Positions 7,446 through 15,592 are shown, counted from the first letter of the stretch. The stretch is 26,658 nt of DNA from Buttiauxella sp035271705 (GCF_035271705.1 NZ_DATERI010000087.1:1-26658), one strand, 5' to 3'. Notes: generated by a model from the letters alone, not told the origin. Translations and numbers: made by a program.

Positions 7446-9275
7446 CTACTCATCTTCGCCGTCGACATGGCTGCGAATAAGTGCCATGAACTCACGGCCA
7501 AAGCGTTCGAGCTTACGTGTACCGACACCGTTCACGCCCAGCATTTCCCCCGGCGACAGCGGCATTTGCTCAGCCATTTCAATCAGTGTGGCGTCGTTAA
7601 ATACCACGTAAGGTGGGATATTCTCTTCATCTGCAATGGCTTTGCGAAGTTTGCGCAGTTTGGCAAACAGCTTGCGGTCGTAGTTACCGCCGAATGCTTT
7701 CTGGCTGGTACTGCGAGATTTAATCGCAACCACTCGCGGCACCGCGAGCATTAAAGGTTCTTCACCGCGCAAAAACGGACGAGCGGCTTCCGTCAGTTGC
7801 AGTGCGGAGTGTTGAGCGATGTTTTGCGTCACTACGCCCAGGTGAATGAGTTGGCGGATAACGCTGACCCAATGCTCGTGTGTCTGGTCACGGCCAATAC
7901 CATAGACCGGCAGTTTGTCGTGCTGTAAATCGCGGATACGCTGATTATTAGCGCCGCGTAGCACTTCCACCACATAGCCCATACCAAAGCGCTGATTAAC
8001 GCGATAAATACAAGACAGTGCTTTTTGCGCATCCACCAGCCCATCGTAACGGCGCGGTGGATCGAGGCAAATATCGCAGTTGCCACAAGCTTGCTGGCGA
8101 CCTTCGCCAAAGTAATTCAGCAACACCAGGCGGCGGCAAGTTTGCGCTTCGGCAAACGCCCCCATCGCATTGAGTTTATGGCGCTCTATATCCTGTAATT
8201 GCCCAACGGGTTTTTCTTCTAAGCATTTGCGAAGCCAGGCCATATCGGCCGGATCGTAAAATAACATGGCTTCCGCAGGCAGGCCGTCACGTCCGGCGCG
8301 CCCCGTTTCCTGATAGTAGGATTCTATATTGCGCGGGATGTCGAAGTGGGCGACAAAACGGACGTTGGGTTTATTGATGCCCATACCAAACGCCACCGTA
8401 GCGACCACAATTTGCAGATCGTCACGCTGGAATTTTTCCTGCACCTCAGCACGTACCTGATGTTCAAGCCCTGCGTGATAAGCTCCGGCGCTGATCCCTT
8501 TGCTTTGTAAACGTGCTGCGGTGTCTTCGACTTTGGCGCGGCTGTTACAGTAAATAATGCCGGATTTACCACGCTGTTCTTGCACATAGCGCATCAACTG
8601 ATCGAGAGGTTTAAACTTCTCCATCAGCATGTAGCGAATATTCGGGCGGTCAAAACTGCTAATTTCAATGTAGGGATCGTGCAAACCTAACAGACGCACA
8701 ATATCGGCACGCGTGGTGTCGTCAGCGGTGGCGGTGAGGGCAATAAACGGCACCGTGGGTAGATGCTTACGCAACTGGCCCAGAGCAGCATATTCCGGTC
8801 GGAAATCGTGGCCCCATTGCGAAATGCAGTGCGCTTCGTCGACTGCCACCATCGAGAGATGCCAGTGGCTGATTTGATCAATGAAGTTATCCATCATCAA
8901 TCGTTCGGGGGCGATGTACAGCAAACGAATGTGCCCAGTGCGGCAGCCCGCGAGCACTTCCTGCTGCTGTTCGCGGCTTTGTGTTGAGTTGAGACAGGCT
9001 GCAGCAACGCCGTTTGCCAGCAGTTGGTCAACCTGGTCTTTCATCAGAGAGATCAGCGGGGAAACCACGACGGTCAGCCCGCCAAACACCAGCGCTGGGA
9101 TTTGATAGCACAGTGATTTGCCACCGCCAGTCGGCATGACAACCAGGCAATCACGACCTTCCAGCACCGTTTCGATGATGGTTTCCTGACCCGGGCGGAA
9201 CTGTTGATAGCCAAAGGTATCTTGCAAAACCTGTCTGGCCAGCACTGCCTGATTTATTACTTCCGCCTGTGTCAC
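7446..9275 (-). CDS. recQ: ATP-dependent DNA helicase RecQ
   Basis: RecQ is a 3'-5' superfamily-2 helicase acting in recombination, the RecF pathway and suppression of illegitimate recombination. The 609 residues equal the E. coli length. Visible are the family motif 0 glutamine region (FGYQQFRPGQ, 21-30), Walker A PTGGGKS (48-54), D-E-A-H (146-149), the aromatic-rich loop after it (CISQWGHDFRP), motif VI QETGRAGRDG, four zinc-binding cysteines (C-R-R-L then C-G-N-C-D-I-C), a winged-helix region and the C-terminal HRDC domain. The start is GTG (9275-9273) with GGGGAAA upstream. It follows pldA by 30 bases, suggesting a shared transcript. Confidence 0.97.
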   Translation of the reverse strand: MTQAEVINQAVLARQVLQDTFGYQQFRPGQETIIETVLEGRDCLVVMPTGGGKSLCYQIPALVFGGLTVVVSPLISLMKDQVDQLLANGVAAACLNSTQSREQQQEVLAGCRTGHIRLLYIAPERLMMDNFIDQISHWHLSMVAVDEAHCISQWGHDFRPEYAALGQLRKHLPTVPFIALTATADDTTRADIVRLLGLHDPYIEISSFDRPNIRYMLMEKFKPLDQLMRYVQEQRGKSGIIYCNSRAKVEDTAARLQSKGISAGAYHAGLEHQVRAEVQEKFQRDDLQIVVATVAFGMGINKPNVRFVAHFDIPRNIESYYQETGRAGRDGLPAEAMLFYDPADMAWLRKCLEEKPVGQLQDIERHKLNAMGAFAEAQTCRRLVLLNYFGEGRQQACGNCDICLDPPRRYDGLVDAQKALSCIYRVNQRFGMGYVVEVLRGANNQRIRDLQHDKLPVYGIGRDQTHEHWVSVIRQLIHLGVVTQNIAQHSALQLTEAARPFLRGEEPLMLAVPRVVAIKSRSTSQKAFGGNYDRKLFAKLRKLRKAIADEENIPPYVVFNDATLIEMAEQMPLSPGEMLGVNGVGTRKLERFGREFMALIRSHVDGEDE

Positions 9276-9305
9276 GCTTTCCCCACCACAAAAACCGCCG
9301 AATTT

Positions 9306-10175
9306 TTAGAACAGATCGTTAAGCATAACGCCGACACCGAAGCGTGTCTGGTTAAAGTTGTAATCAATTAATGACTCGCCGTAGCCACTGTACAGTTGGC
9401 TATAAAGGCGAACGTGGGTAGTGACCGGATAACTAAAGCCTAATTCTGCGCCGCCGTAACCGGTATTCCAGTTGTACTGGCCTTTCATGCTCAGAATGGC
9501 ATCGCCAAACTGGTAGCCTACTCGCAACTGGTAGTAGCCCATATATTTGTTGATATCCGGGTTGTCATCGGTAGTGCCAATGACGTACCACGGCTTCACT
9601 TCCACCATCCAGTTACCATGTTCAGCCATCAAACGGGTGTATATACGGTTCCAGCTGCGGGAAGTCGGGTCTGAACGGCCATTGGAGTTATGATTATAAC
9701 CAATCTCGACATCACGTAATGTCCAACCAGCAAAGGATTCGTCAGTCGCGAAACCGAGGAAAACTTGCGGTTCGTAGTTGGTTTCACGGAAAGGTGACGA
9801 TTCGCCACTGTTTGACAACTGCCACCAAGATTTCTGAGTGTAAGACGCCCCCAACACGGAGTTTTGCCCCAGAATACCGCGCCAAATTGGGAACGCGAGG
9901 CTAAGCTGGAATTTCACTTCATCTTTCCTGGCGTTATCAGACCAGTTGTAGGTTTTGATCGCTTCTTTATTGAGGTCGTCTGTCACCGTATAAAGCAAAT
10001 AGTTGGTTTCATACGGATAAAGTGTAAATGGATTATCGTGTTCCAGAAGCATATTGGCGATGATGCTGCCGCGTACGGCAGGAGTGTCATGCACTTTTTT
10101 AATGGTTGCTTCCTGCGCGTAAGCAGTCATAGGCAACAGGCTCGCGGCGACTAACCATCCCAGAAACTTGCGCAT
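9306..10175 (-). CDS. pldA: Outer membrane phospholipase A PldA (OMPLA)
   Basis: PldA is a Ca2+-dependent 12-strand beta-barrel phospholipase A1/A2 that dimerises when outer-membrane asymmetry is lost. The chosen ATG gives 289 residues, the E. coli length, with a Sec signal peptide (MRKFLGWLVAASLLPMTAYA, cleaved before Gln21). The catalytic triad His162, Ser164 and Asn176 of the precursor (142, 144, 156 in the mature protein) sits in Y-N-H-N-S-N-G-R-S and S-W-N. Residue 163 is Asn where I recall Asp in E. coli. The last residue is Phe, as required for barrel assembly by BAM. A clear AGGAGAG site supports this ATG; the open frame 50 codons upstream is not coding. Downstream is recQ, 30 bases away. 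Confidence 0.97.
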   Translation of the reverse strand: MRKFLGWLVAASLLPMTAYAQEATIKKVHDTPAVRGSIIANMLLEHDNPFTLYPYETNYLLYTVTDDLNKEAIKTYNWSDNARKDEVKFQLSLAFPIWRGILGQNSVLGASYTQKSWWQLSNSGESSPFRETNYEPQVFLGFATDESFAGWTLRDVEIGYNHNSNGRSDPTSRSWNRIYTRLMAEHGNWMVEVKPWYVIGTTDDNPDINKYMGYYQLRVGYQFGDAILSMKGQYNWNTGYGGAELGFSYPVTTHVRLYSQLYSGYGESLIDYNFNQTRFGVGVMLNDLF

Positions 10176-10317
10176 CGGTATAACTCTCCTGAACAAAAAG
10201 GTTTCAAATTGTTTTCTCAGACACATTCTACATAGATATAGATGCGCAAGCTCTTCTACATTTCTTAAAGTGGAAATCAACGATTTCAAAGCATAAAATA
10301 AACAATTGATTAACATT

Positions 10318-10425
10318 ACACCCAAGCTATTTCAAGATTCAGCCAGGCGGCAATTGAATGACAAATTCGTCGGGAACGAATTTGACCAGCCAACAACCTT
10401 GCATCTTGAAGGGCGACGAGTCTGT
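10318..10425. repeat. Diverged ERIC-like palindromic element
   Basis: The arms resemble ERIC arms (AGGCGGCAA on the left, AGCCAAC and CATCTTGAAGGGCGACGAGT on the right), but the central section is unlike canonical ERIC. It holds its own perfect hairpin CAAATTCGT (10361-10369) with ACGAATTTG (10375-10383). It lies in the 274-base spacer between divergent pldA and yigI and ends about 25 bases before yigI. It may be a separate element family sharing ERIC ends. Boundaries are approximate. Confidence 0.5.
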
Positions 10426-10449
10426 GATTTTTTTGATCGAGGATGATCC

Positions 10450-10920
10450 ATGTCTACCCCATTTCTGACCCCTGAAGCCGCCCTGCAATTGGTCGGTGAG
10501 ATTTTTGTTTATCACATGCCGTTTAATCGCGCGCTGGGTCTGGAACTTATACGATACGAGAAAGACTACGCTGAGCTCAGTTTTAATAATCAGCCGATGA
10601 TGGTGGGGAATTGGGCACAGAGTATTTTGCATGGTGGCGTCATTGCTTCTTCATTGGATGTCGCAGCAGGCCTGGTTTGCGTCGGCAGTACGCTGACTCG
10701 CCACGACAGCATTAGCGAAGAAGAACTGCGTCAGCGCCTCGCGAAAATGGGCACTATCGACTTGCGTGTTGACTACCTACGTCCGGGTCGTGGGCAACGC
10801 TTTACCGCCAGTAGCAGCCTGCTGCGTGCCGGGAATAAAGTGGCGGTGGCCCGTGTAGAATTACACAATGAAGATCAGGTGCATATCGCCAGCGCCACAG
10901 CAACCTACATGGTGGGGTGA
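10450..10920 (+). CDS. yigI: Hotdog-fold acyl-CoA thioesterase YigI
   Basis: YigI is a PaaI-like hotdog thioesterase; the E. coli protein has been reported to act on medium and long-chain acyl-CoA. The 156-residue product carries the family motif GNWAQSILHGGVIASSLDVAAG (about 56-77), with the H-G-G turn before the central helix, and later the strand IDLRVDYLRPGRG. It has no signal peptide, so it is cytoplasmic. The ATG has AGGA eight bases upstream. It precedes rarD by 51 bases on the same strand. The neighbouring phospholipase gene pldA is suggestive of lipid metabolism, but the two genes are divergent. Confidence 0.93.
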   Translation: MSTPFLTPEAALQLVGEIFVYHMPFNRALGLELIRYEKDYAELSFNNQPMMVGNWAQSILHGGVIASSLDVAAGLVCVGSTLTRHDSISEEELRQRLAKMGTIDLRVDYLRPGRGQRFTASSSLLRAGNKVAVARVELHNEDQVHIASATATYMVG

Positions 10921-10971
10921 AGTCGTTATAGCTGATACAATTAGGAGACTATTTATCAACGAGTTCTTTTC

Positions 10972-11862
10972 ATGGATGCGAAACAAACCCGCCAGGGTGT
11001 GTTACTTGCGCTGGCGGCGTATTTTCTTTGGGGCATCGCGCCAGCCTATTTCAAATTAATCCACTACGTTCCAGCTGATGAAATTCTCACGCATCGCGTG
11101 ATTTGGTCATTCTTCTTTATGGTGGTGTTGATTAGCATTAGCCGTCAGTGGTCACAGGTGAAAAAGTCCTGCCAGAATCGCAAGAAAGTGTTGGCGATGG
11201 CGCTGTCTGCGGTGCTTATCGGCGGGAACTGGCTGCTGTATATCTGGGCGGTAAATAACCATCATATGCTGGAAGCAAGCCTGGGTTATTTCATCAACCC
11301 GTTGGTGAATGTGGTGCTGGGGATGATCTTCCTGGGTGAACGATTCCGAAGGATGCAGTGGGTTGCCGTAGCGCTGGCTGGCTGTGGCGTTCTGGTACAA
11401 CTGTGGACATTCGGTTCGCTGCCGATTATCGCGCTCGGTCTTGCATTCAGCTTCGCGTTTTACGGGCTGATACGTAAGAAAATCGCCGTTGATGCACAAA
11501 CCGGTATGCTGGTCGAAACGCTCTGGTTACTGCCCATTGCTGCCATTTATCTGTTCGGATTTGCAGATAGCTCGACCAGCCATATGGGGCAAAACACGCT
11601 ATCGTTGAATTTACTGCTGATAGCAGCCGGCGTTGTCACCACTATCCCATTACTGTGTTTCACCGCAGCGGCGACGCGCTTGCGCCTCTCGACACTGGGT
11701 TTCTTCCAGTACATTGGCCCGACGCTGATGTTCCTGCTGGCGGTGACGTTCTACGGCGAAGTGTTGAGTCACGATAAAATGCTGACGTTTGGCTTTATCT
11801 GGGCAGCACTGGCTGTGTTTATTCTTGATGCGGTTTATACGCAGCGCAAGCTGCGCAAATAG
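10972..11862 (+). CDS. rarD: EamA-family permease RarD
   Basis: RarD is an inner-membrane DMT-superfamily permease, historically called chloramphenicol-sensitive protein; its substrate is not established. The 296 residues equal the E. coli length. It has about ten hydrophobic helices in two EamA repeats, with the family landmarks AYFLWGIAPAYFKLI near the N-terminus, NHHMLEASLGYFINPL mid-chain and LSTLGFFQYIGPTLMFLL in the second repeat. It follows yigI by 51 bases and converges on corA with only a REP-like hairpin between them. The yigF and yigG genes that I remember between rarD and corA in E. coli are absent. Confidence 0.95.
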   Translation: MDAKQTRQGVLLALAAYFLWGIAPAYFKLIHYVPADEILTHRVIWSFFFMVVLISISRQWSQVKKSCQNRKKVLAMALSAVLIGGNWLLYIWAVNNHHMLEASLGYFINPLVNVVLGMIFLGERFRRMQWVAVALAGCGVLVQLWTFGSLPIIALGLAFSFAFYGLIRKKIAVDAQTGMLVETLWLLPIAAIYLFGFADSSTSHMGQNTLSLNLLLIAAGVVTTIPLLCFTAAATRLRLSTLGFFQYIGPTLMFLLAVTFYGEVLSHDKMLTFGFIWAALAVFILDAVYTQRKLRK

Positions 11863-11870
11863 ATAGCCTG

Positions 11871-11905
11871 ATGGTGGATGTCGCTTACGCTAGTCCACCT
11901 TACAA
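11871..11905. repeat. REP-like palindrome between convergent rarD and corA
   Basis: GGTGGA (11873-11878) pairs with TCCACC (11894-11899), with further pairing of the GC-rich inner part (GCTTACGC) and a trailing TTACAA. This is the usual look of enterobacterial REP units. It fills the 53-base gap between the two stop codons and probably serves as a bidirectional transcript end. Confidence 0.6.
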
Positions 11906-11915
11906 CTGCACAAAA

Positions 11916-12866
11916 CTACAGCCAGTTCTTACGCTTGAAATACAAGTACGGCGCAAGTCCGGCCAGGATCATCACAATAATCGCCGCAGGATAACCGAAG
12001 CTCAATTTCAGCTCAGGCATAAATTCGAAGTTCATCCCGTAACTGGACGCCACAAGCGTTGGCGGCAGGAACACAACGGATACCACCGAGAATATCTTGA
12101 TGATGCGGTTCTGCTCGATGTTGATAAAACCCATCGCCGCTTGCATCAGGAAGTTCACTTTCTGGAACAGTGATTCGTTGTGCGGCAACAGAGATTCGAT
12201 ATCGCGTAGAATTTCACGAGCCTGCTCAAGCTGACCGCTTGGCAAACGCGCTTTACGTACCAGGAAGTTCAGTGCACGCTGGGTATCCATCAAACACAAA
12301 CGAACTTTCCAGCCGATATCTTCCAGTTCAGCAAGCGTTGAAAGTGCAGCGTCGTACTCATCGCCTTGACGCCCTTCCATAATCACGCGGCTGAGTTTTT
12401 CGAGGTCGCTATAAATATTTTCGATTTCATCTGCCAGTTGTTCGATTTTGGTTTCAAACAGGTCGAGCAGTAATTCGTAAGCGTTGCCATCCACCATGCT
12501 CTGGTTGCGAGCACGCATTCGATAGAGGCGGAAAGCAGGTAATTCGCGTTCGCGCAGAGTAAACAGACGGCCTTCACGGATGGTGAATGCCACGGTGCTG
12601 TTACCCGCGTGATCGTCGGCATCTTCATAAAAGAAGAATGAGTGAATGTGCAAACCATCTTCGTCTTCAAAGAAACGCGCGGATGCTTCGATGTCTTCCA
12701 GTTCCGGACGAGTTGCCAGGCTTTGTCCAAGTTCCGTTTGCACGCGCTGACGCTCGCTCTCTTCAGGCTCGACCAAATCAACCCAAACAGAATTGCTCAG
12801 GTTATCGGCCTCATCTAATTCAAGACGGGACAGACGATTGTTTTCCAGTTGAAATGCGCTCAGCAT
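11916..12866 (-). CDS. corA: Magnesium/cobalt/nickel channel CorA
   Basis: CorA is the constitutive homopentameric Mg2+ channel of the inner membrane. The chosen ATG gives 316 residues starting MLSAFQLENNRL. A large cytoplasmic alpha/beta funnel domain is followed by a long stalk helix and two C-terminal membrane helices. The signature Y-G-M-N pore loop is at 276-279, the second helix follows, and the C-terminus is the basic KRKNWL. An in-frame ATG five codons upstream is possible but GGGAG lies at normal spacing from the chosen start. A leader of about 245 bases with its own leader peptide precedes it, pointing to Mg2+-linked control by translation-coupled (Rho-type) termination as described for Salmonella corA. 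Confidence 0.96.
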   Translation of the reverse strand: MLSAFQLENNRLSRLELDEADNLSNSVWVDLVEPEESERQRVQTELGQSLATRPELEDIEASARFFEDEDGLHIHSFFFYEDADDHAGNSTVAFTIREGRLFTLRERELPAFRLYRMRARNQSMVDGNAYELLLDLFETKIEQLADEIENIYSDLEKLSRVIMEGRQGDEYDAALSTLAELEDIGWKVRLCLMDTQRALNFLVRKARLPSGQLEQAREILRDIESLLPHNESLFQKVNFLMQAAMGFINIEQNRIIKIFSVVSVVFLPPTLVASSYGMNFEFMPELKLSFGYPAAIIVMILAGLAPYLYFKRKNWL

Positions 12867-12994
12867 GACCGGTACTCCCAATGCAAAAAAATATCAGGGA
12901 CAGTTCGGTTGGCACACAGACAGAAACGACATAGGTTTCAGACCATTAAAAAGTCTGACTCATTGCGACGGGATATGCGAGATATGGGTCGCCG

Positions 12995-13040
12995 ACAACC
13001 ACTAAGGCTATCAGCATTCGAGGATAGCCTTAGAAGTTGT
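12995..13040 (-). promoter_or_regulatory. corA leader hairpin overlapping the corL stop codon
   Basis: On the minus strand CTAAGGCTATC (13033-13023) pairs perfectly over 11 bp with GATAGCCTTAG (13012-13002) around a 10-base loop. Two unpaired positions outside this, ACAAC pairs with GTTGT. The corL stop codon TAA is part of the 5' arm, so a ribosome ending corL would melt the stem. It is followed by about 140 bases of leader before corA and no U run, so it is not itself an intrinsic terminator. Confidence 0.75.
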
Positions 13041-13086
13041 ACCTGGATGACAGGTAATTGAGCCAGTATTTACTGGGTGTGTCCAA
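13030..13086 (-). CDS. corL: corA leader peptide CorL (YsgD), TTG start
   Basis: An 18-codon frame in the corA leader reads (M)DTPSKYWLNYLSSRYNF and starts with TTG at 13086. From memory this closely matches the E. coli small protein YsgD and so the Salmonella corA leader peptide CorL. A strong ribosome site, AGAGGA (13100-13095), stands eight bases before the TTG. Its stop codon lies in the arm of a perfect hairpin. Known role in Salmonella: corL translation changes leader RNA structure and lets Rho end transcription before corA, linking Mg2+ state to corA expression. The function here is inferred. It is too short for standard ORF calling. Confidence 0.82.
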   Translation of the reverse strand: MDTPSKYWLNYLSSRYNF

Positions 13087-13118
13087 GGCGAGTGTCCTCT
13101 TAGCGTAATCGTGCGCGC

Positions 13119-13147
13119 ATGTTACGCCACCACAAATATGGCGTCAA
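13119..13147 (-). promoter_or_regulatory. corA/corL sigma-70 promoter
   Basis: TTGACG (13147-13142) and TAACAT (13124-13119) are 17 bases apart on the minus strand, the best promoter match in the uvrD-corA spacer. Transcription would start near 13112, just upstream of the corL ribosome site. Confidence 0.7.
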
Positions 13148-13233
13148 CACGCAACGGGACCCCATGGACTAATAAATTCCCGTGATACTTACAGGGTAGC
13201 AACGGTGTAAAAAACCATGAATTTTTCGGTAAC

Positions 13234-15396
13234 TTATACCGTCTCCAGACGTGCATAAGCGGCAACTAACCACTTAATTCCCTGACCAGGGAATGCCACC
13301 TGAATGCGGCTATGTTCGCCACTGCCTTCCAGATTGACGATGGTGCCTTCACCAAATTTCGCATGGCGCACACGCTGCCCAAGGCTAAAACCAGAGTCAT
13401 TCTCGGAGATTGGCGTCCCCATACGTTGATGGCTTACTGGACGGCTGATGCTGGCTCGCAAGCGAACTTCTTCCACACAGTTTTCTGGCAACTCGCCAAT
13501 GAAACGCGATGGACGGTGATACACTTCTTTGCCATACAGGCGGCGCGTTTCGGCGTAGGTGAGCGTGAGCTTTTGCATCGCTCGCGTCACGCCAACATAG
13601 GCCAGGCGACGTTCTTCTTCCAGCCGCCCACCTTCATCCAGCGACATCTGGCTTGGGAACATGCCTTCTTCCATTCCAACGATAAAGACTTGAGGGAACT
13701 CCAGACCTTTCGCTGAGTGCAATGTCATCAATTGCACCGCGTCTTGCCAGGTATCGGCTTGCCCTTCACCCGCTTCAAGAGCCGCATGTGACAGGAAAGC
13801 CTGCAGAGGCATCAGGTCTTCGTCTTCATCCTGGTAACTGAACTGCCGCGTTGCCGTGACCAGTTCTTCTAAGTTTTCGATACGCGTCTGGCCTTTCTCG
13901 CCCTTTTCTTGCTCATACATCATCATCAAACCCGAGTCTTTAATCACCCGGTCGGTCTGGACGTGAAGCGGCATATCAATGGTTTCATGGGCTAGCGCGT
14001 CGATAAGCTCCATAAAGCGTTGCAACGCTGAAGCCGCCCGCCCCGCCAGTGCTTTTTCTTGCAGTAGCAAACGGCAGGATTGCCACAATGTCAGTTGCTT
14101 ATCGCGCGAAGTCTGGCGAACAACATCCAGTGTACGATCACCGATGCCACGCGTTGGCGTGTTAACGACTCGCTCAAACGCGGCGTCATCATTACGGTTG
14201 GCAATCAAACGCAGATACGAGAGTGCATCTTTAATTTCCTGACGCTCGAAGAATCGCATCCCGCCGTAAATACGGTATGGCATGCTGACCTGCAACAATG
14301 CTTCTTCCAGTACACGCGACTGGGCGTTGCTACGGTAAAGAATCGCGCATTGCTCAAGCGCTCCGCCATTTTCCTGCCACGTCTTGATGCGATTAACCAC
14401 GAAACGGGCTTCGTCCAGTTCGTTAAAAGCACAGTAGAGTGAGATAGGTTCGCCGTCGCTACCATCCGTCCACAGCTCTTTACCCAGGCGACCCGAGTTG
14501 TTTGCAATCAGGGCGTTAGCGGCATTCAGAATGTTGTTTGTCGAACGGTAGTTTTGCTCAAGGCGAATAGTTTGTGCGCCAGGGAAATCAGTCAGGAAAC
14601 GTTGAATGTTTTCGACTTGCGCCCCACGCCAGCCATAAATGGACTGGTCATCATCACCGACGATCATCACTTTGCCAGTATCGCCCGCCAACATACGGAT
14701 CCACGCGTACTGGATGCTGTTGGTATCCTGAAATTCATCCACCAGAATGTTGGTGAAGCGTTCGCGATAGTGATTAAGAATGTGCGGTTTGTTCAGCCAC
14801 AGTTCATGAGCACGTAGCAGCAGCTCGGCGAAATCCAACAAGCCCGCGCGGTCACACGCTTCTTGATAGGCCTGATAAACCTTTTGCCAGGTTTGTTCTA
14901 CCGGATTGCCATAGCTTTCAATGTGATGAGGGCGTAACCCTTCGTCTTTCTTGCCGTTGATAAACCACATCGCCTGGCGTGCAGGCCACTGTTTGTCATC
15001 CAGATTCATGGCTTTAATCAGACGCTTTAATAAGCGCAGCTGATCTTCGCTGTCCAGAATTTGGAAATCCTGCGGCAAATTCGCGTCCATGTGATGTGCA
15101 CGCAGTAAGCGATGTGCAAGACCGTGGAAAGTACCGACCCACATCCCGCCCTGGCTGGTTCCCATCAACTGACTAATACGGTGGCGCATTTCCGCTGCCG
15201 CTTTGTTGGTGAACGTTACGGCCATAATGGAATACGGCGAACAATTTTCGACGCTAATCAACCAGGCAATGCGGTGAACCAGTACGCGAGTCTTACCACT
15301 GCCCGCCCCTGCCAGCACCAGCATGTTGCTGCGCGTGGCCGCGACGGCTTCGCGCTGTTTGTCATTGAGGCTATCGAGCAGGTAAGAAACGTCCAT
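13234..15396 (-). CDS. uvrD: DNA helicase II UvrD
   Basis: UvrD is a 3'-5' superfamily-1A helicase that displaces the incised strand in nucleotide-excision repair and unwinds DNA in MutHLS mismatch repair. The chosen ATG gives 720 residues, the E. coli length, starting MDVSYLLDSLNDKQREAV. Visible are the Q-motif, Walker A GAGSGKT (30-36), motif Ia TFTNKAAAEM, D-E-F-Q-D (motif II, near 220), motif III GDDDQSIYGWRGA, motif IV QNYRS, motif V TLHSAKGLEF, motif VI VGVTRAMQ and the C-terminal Tudor-like domain (FGEGTIVNLEGSG). An in-frame ATG four codons upstream (MAVP) cannot be excluded. It has a LexA-controlled promoter and an ERIC in its leader. Confidence 0.96.
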   Translation of the reverse strand: MDVSYLLDSLNDKQREAVAATRSNMLVLAGAGSGKTRVLVHRIAWLISVENCSPYSIMAVTFTNKAAAEMRHRISQLMGTSQGGMWVGTFHGLAHRLLRAHHMDANLPQDFQILDSEDQLRLLKRLIKAMNLDDKQWPARQAMWFINGKKDEGLRPHHIESYGNPVEQTWQKVYQAYQEACDRAGLLDFAELLLRAHELWLNKPHILNHYRERFTNILVDEFQDTNSIQYAWIRMLAGDTGKVMIVGDDDQSIYGWRGAQVENIQRFLTDFPGAQTIRLEQNYRSTNNILNAANALIANNSGRLGKELWTDGSDGEPISLYCAFNELDEARFVVNRIKTWQENGGALEQCAILYRSNAQSRVLEEALLQVSMPYRIYGGMRFFERQEIKDALSYLRLIANRNDDAAFERVVNTPTRGIGDRTLDVVRQTSRDKQLTLWQSCRLLLQEKALAGRAASALQRFMELIDALAHETIDMPLHVQTDRVIKDSGLMMMYEQEKGEKGQTRIENLEELVTATRQFSYQDEDEDLMPLQAFLSHAALEAGEGQADTWQDAVQLMTLHSAKGLEFPQVFIVGMEEGMFPSQMSLDEGGRLEEERRLAYVGVTRAMQKLTLTYAETRRLYGKEVYHRPSRFIGELPENCVEEVRLRASISRPVSHQRMGTPISENDSGFSLGQRVRHAKFGEGTIVNLEGSGEHSRIQVAFPGQGIKWLVAAYARLETV

Positions 15397-15422
15397 TGGC
15401 ACCGCCATTTAAAGAAGTCTGG

Positions 15423-15550
15423 GATACTCTAAATAATTCGAGTTACAGGAAGGCGGCAAACTCGCGAATCACCAGGAGCTTACATAAAGTAAGTGACTGG
15501 GGTGAGTGAGTGCAGCCAAAACACCTGTAACTTGAAGTATGACGAGTATC
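15423..15550. repeat. ERIC element in the uvrD leader
   Basis: This 128-bp element runs from GATACTC to its inverted copy GAGTATC and follows the ERIC consensus closely. Outer arms GTTACAGG (15442-15449) and CCTGTAAC (15524-15531) pair; the central hairpin pairs CCAG (15472-15475) with CTGG (15497-15500) and CTTAC (15479-15483) with GTAAG (15489-15493). It ends 26 bases before the uvrD start codon, so the uvrD mRNA should carry all of it. Confidence 0.92.
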
Positions 15551-15555
15551 TACTA

Positions 15556-15571
15556 CTGGAATTTTATACAG
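15556..15571. promoter_or_regulatory. LexA (SOS) box of uvrD
   Basis: On the minus strand CTGTATAAAATTCCAG matches the LexA consensus CTGT-N8-ACAG except for one half-site base, like the imperfect E. coli uvrD box. It overlaps the proposed -10, so LexA would block polymerase; uvrD should be induced by DNA damage. Confidence 0.8.
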
Positions 15572-15592
15572 AGTTACTGAAGATTATATCAA
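15563..15592 (-). promoter_or_regulatory. uvrD sigma-70 promoter
   Basis: TTGATA (15592-15587) and TATAAA (15568-15563) are 18 bases apart on the minus strand. The -35 lies within the last codons of yigB and the -10 lies in the LexA box. Transcription should start near 15556, giving a leader of about 160 bases. Confidence 0.65.

Noticed and set aside
10176..10325. 50-codon N-terminal extension of PldA
   Set aside because: It would place a signal peptide in mid-protein and reads through the AT-rich promoter region; the internal ATG has an AGGAGAG site and gives the family length.
10339..10632. 97-codon minus-strand frame opposite yigI
   Set aside because: It is antisense to the well conserved yigI gene and to the repeat upstream, with no family match.
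12867..12881. CorA start five codons upstream (MGVPV...)
   Set aside because: It overlaps the ribosome site of the family start MLSAF and adds residues not seen in known CorA proteins.
12961..13019. In-frame small peptide candidate in the corA leader starting ATG (MLIALVVVG...)
   Set aside because: It starts in the hairpin loop without a ribosome site and does not resemble the known leader peptide, unlike the TTG frame at 13086.
13148..13233. Terminator after uvrD
   Set aside because: Only weak stems (for example ACGGGA/TCCCGT with an 18-base loop) and no coupled U run were found, so I do not claim a terminator.
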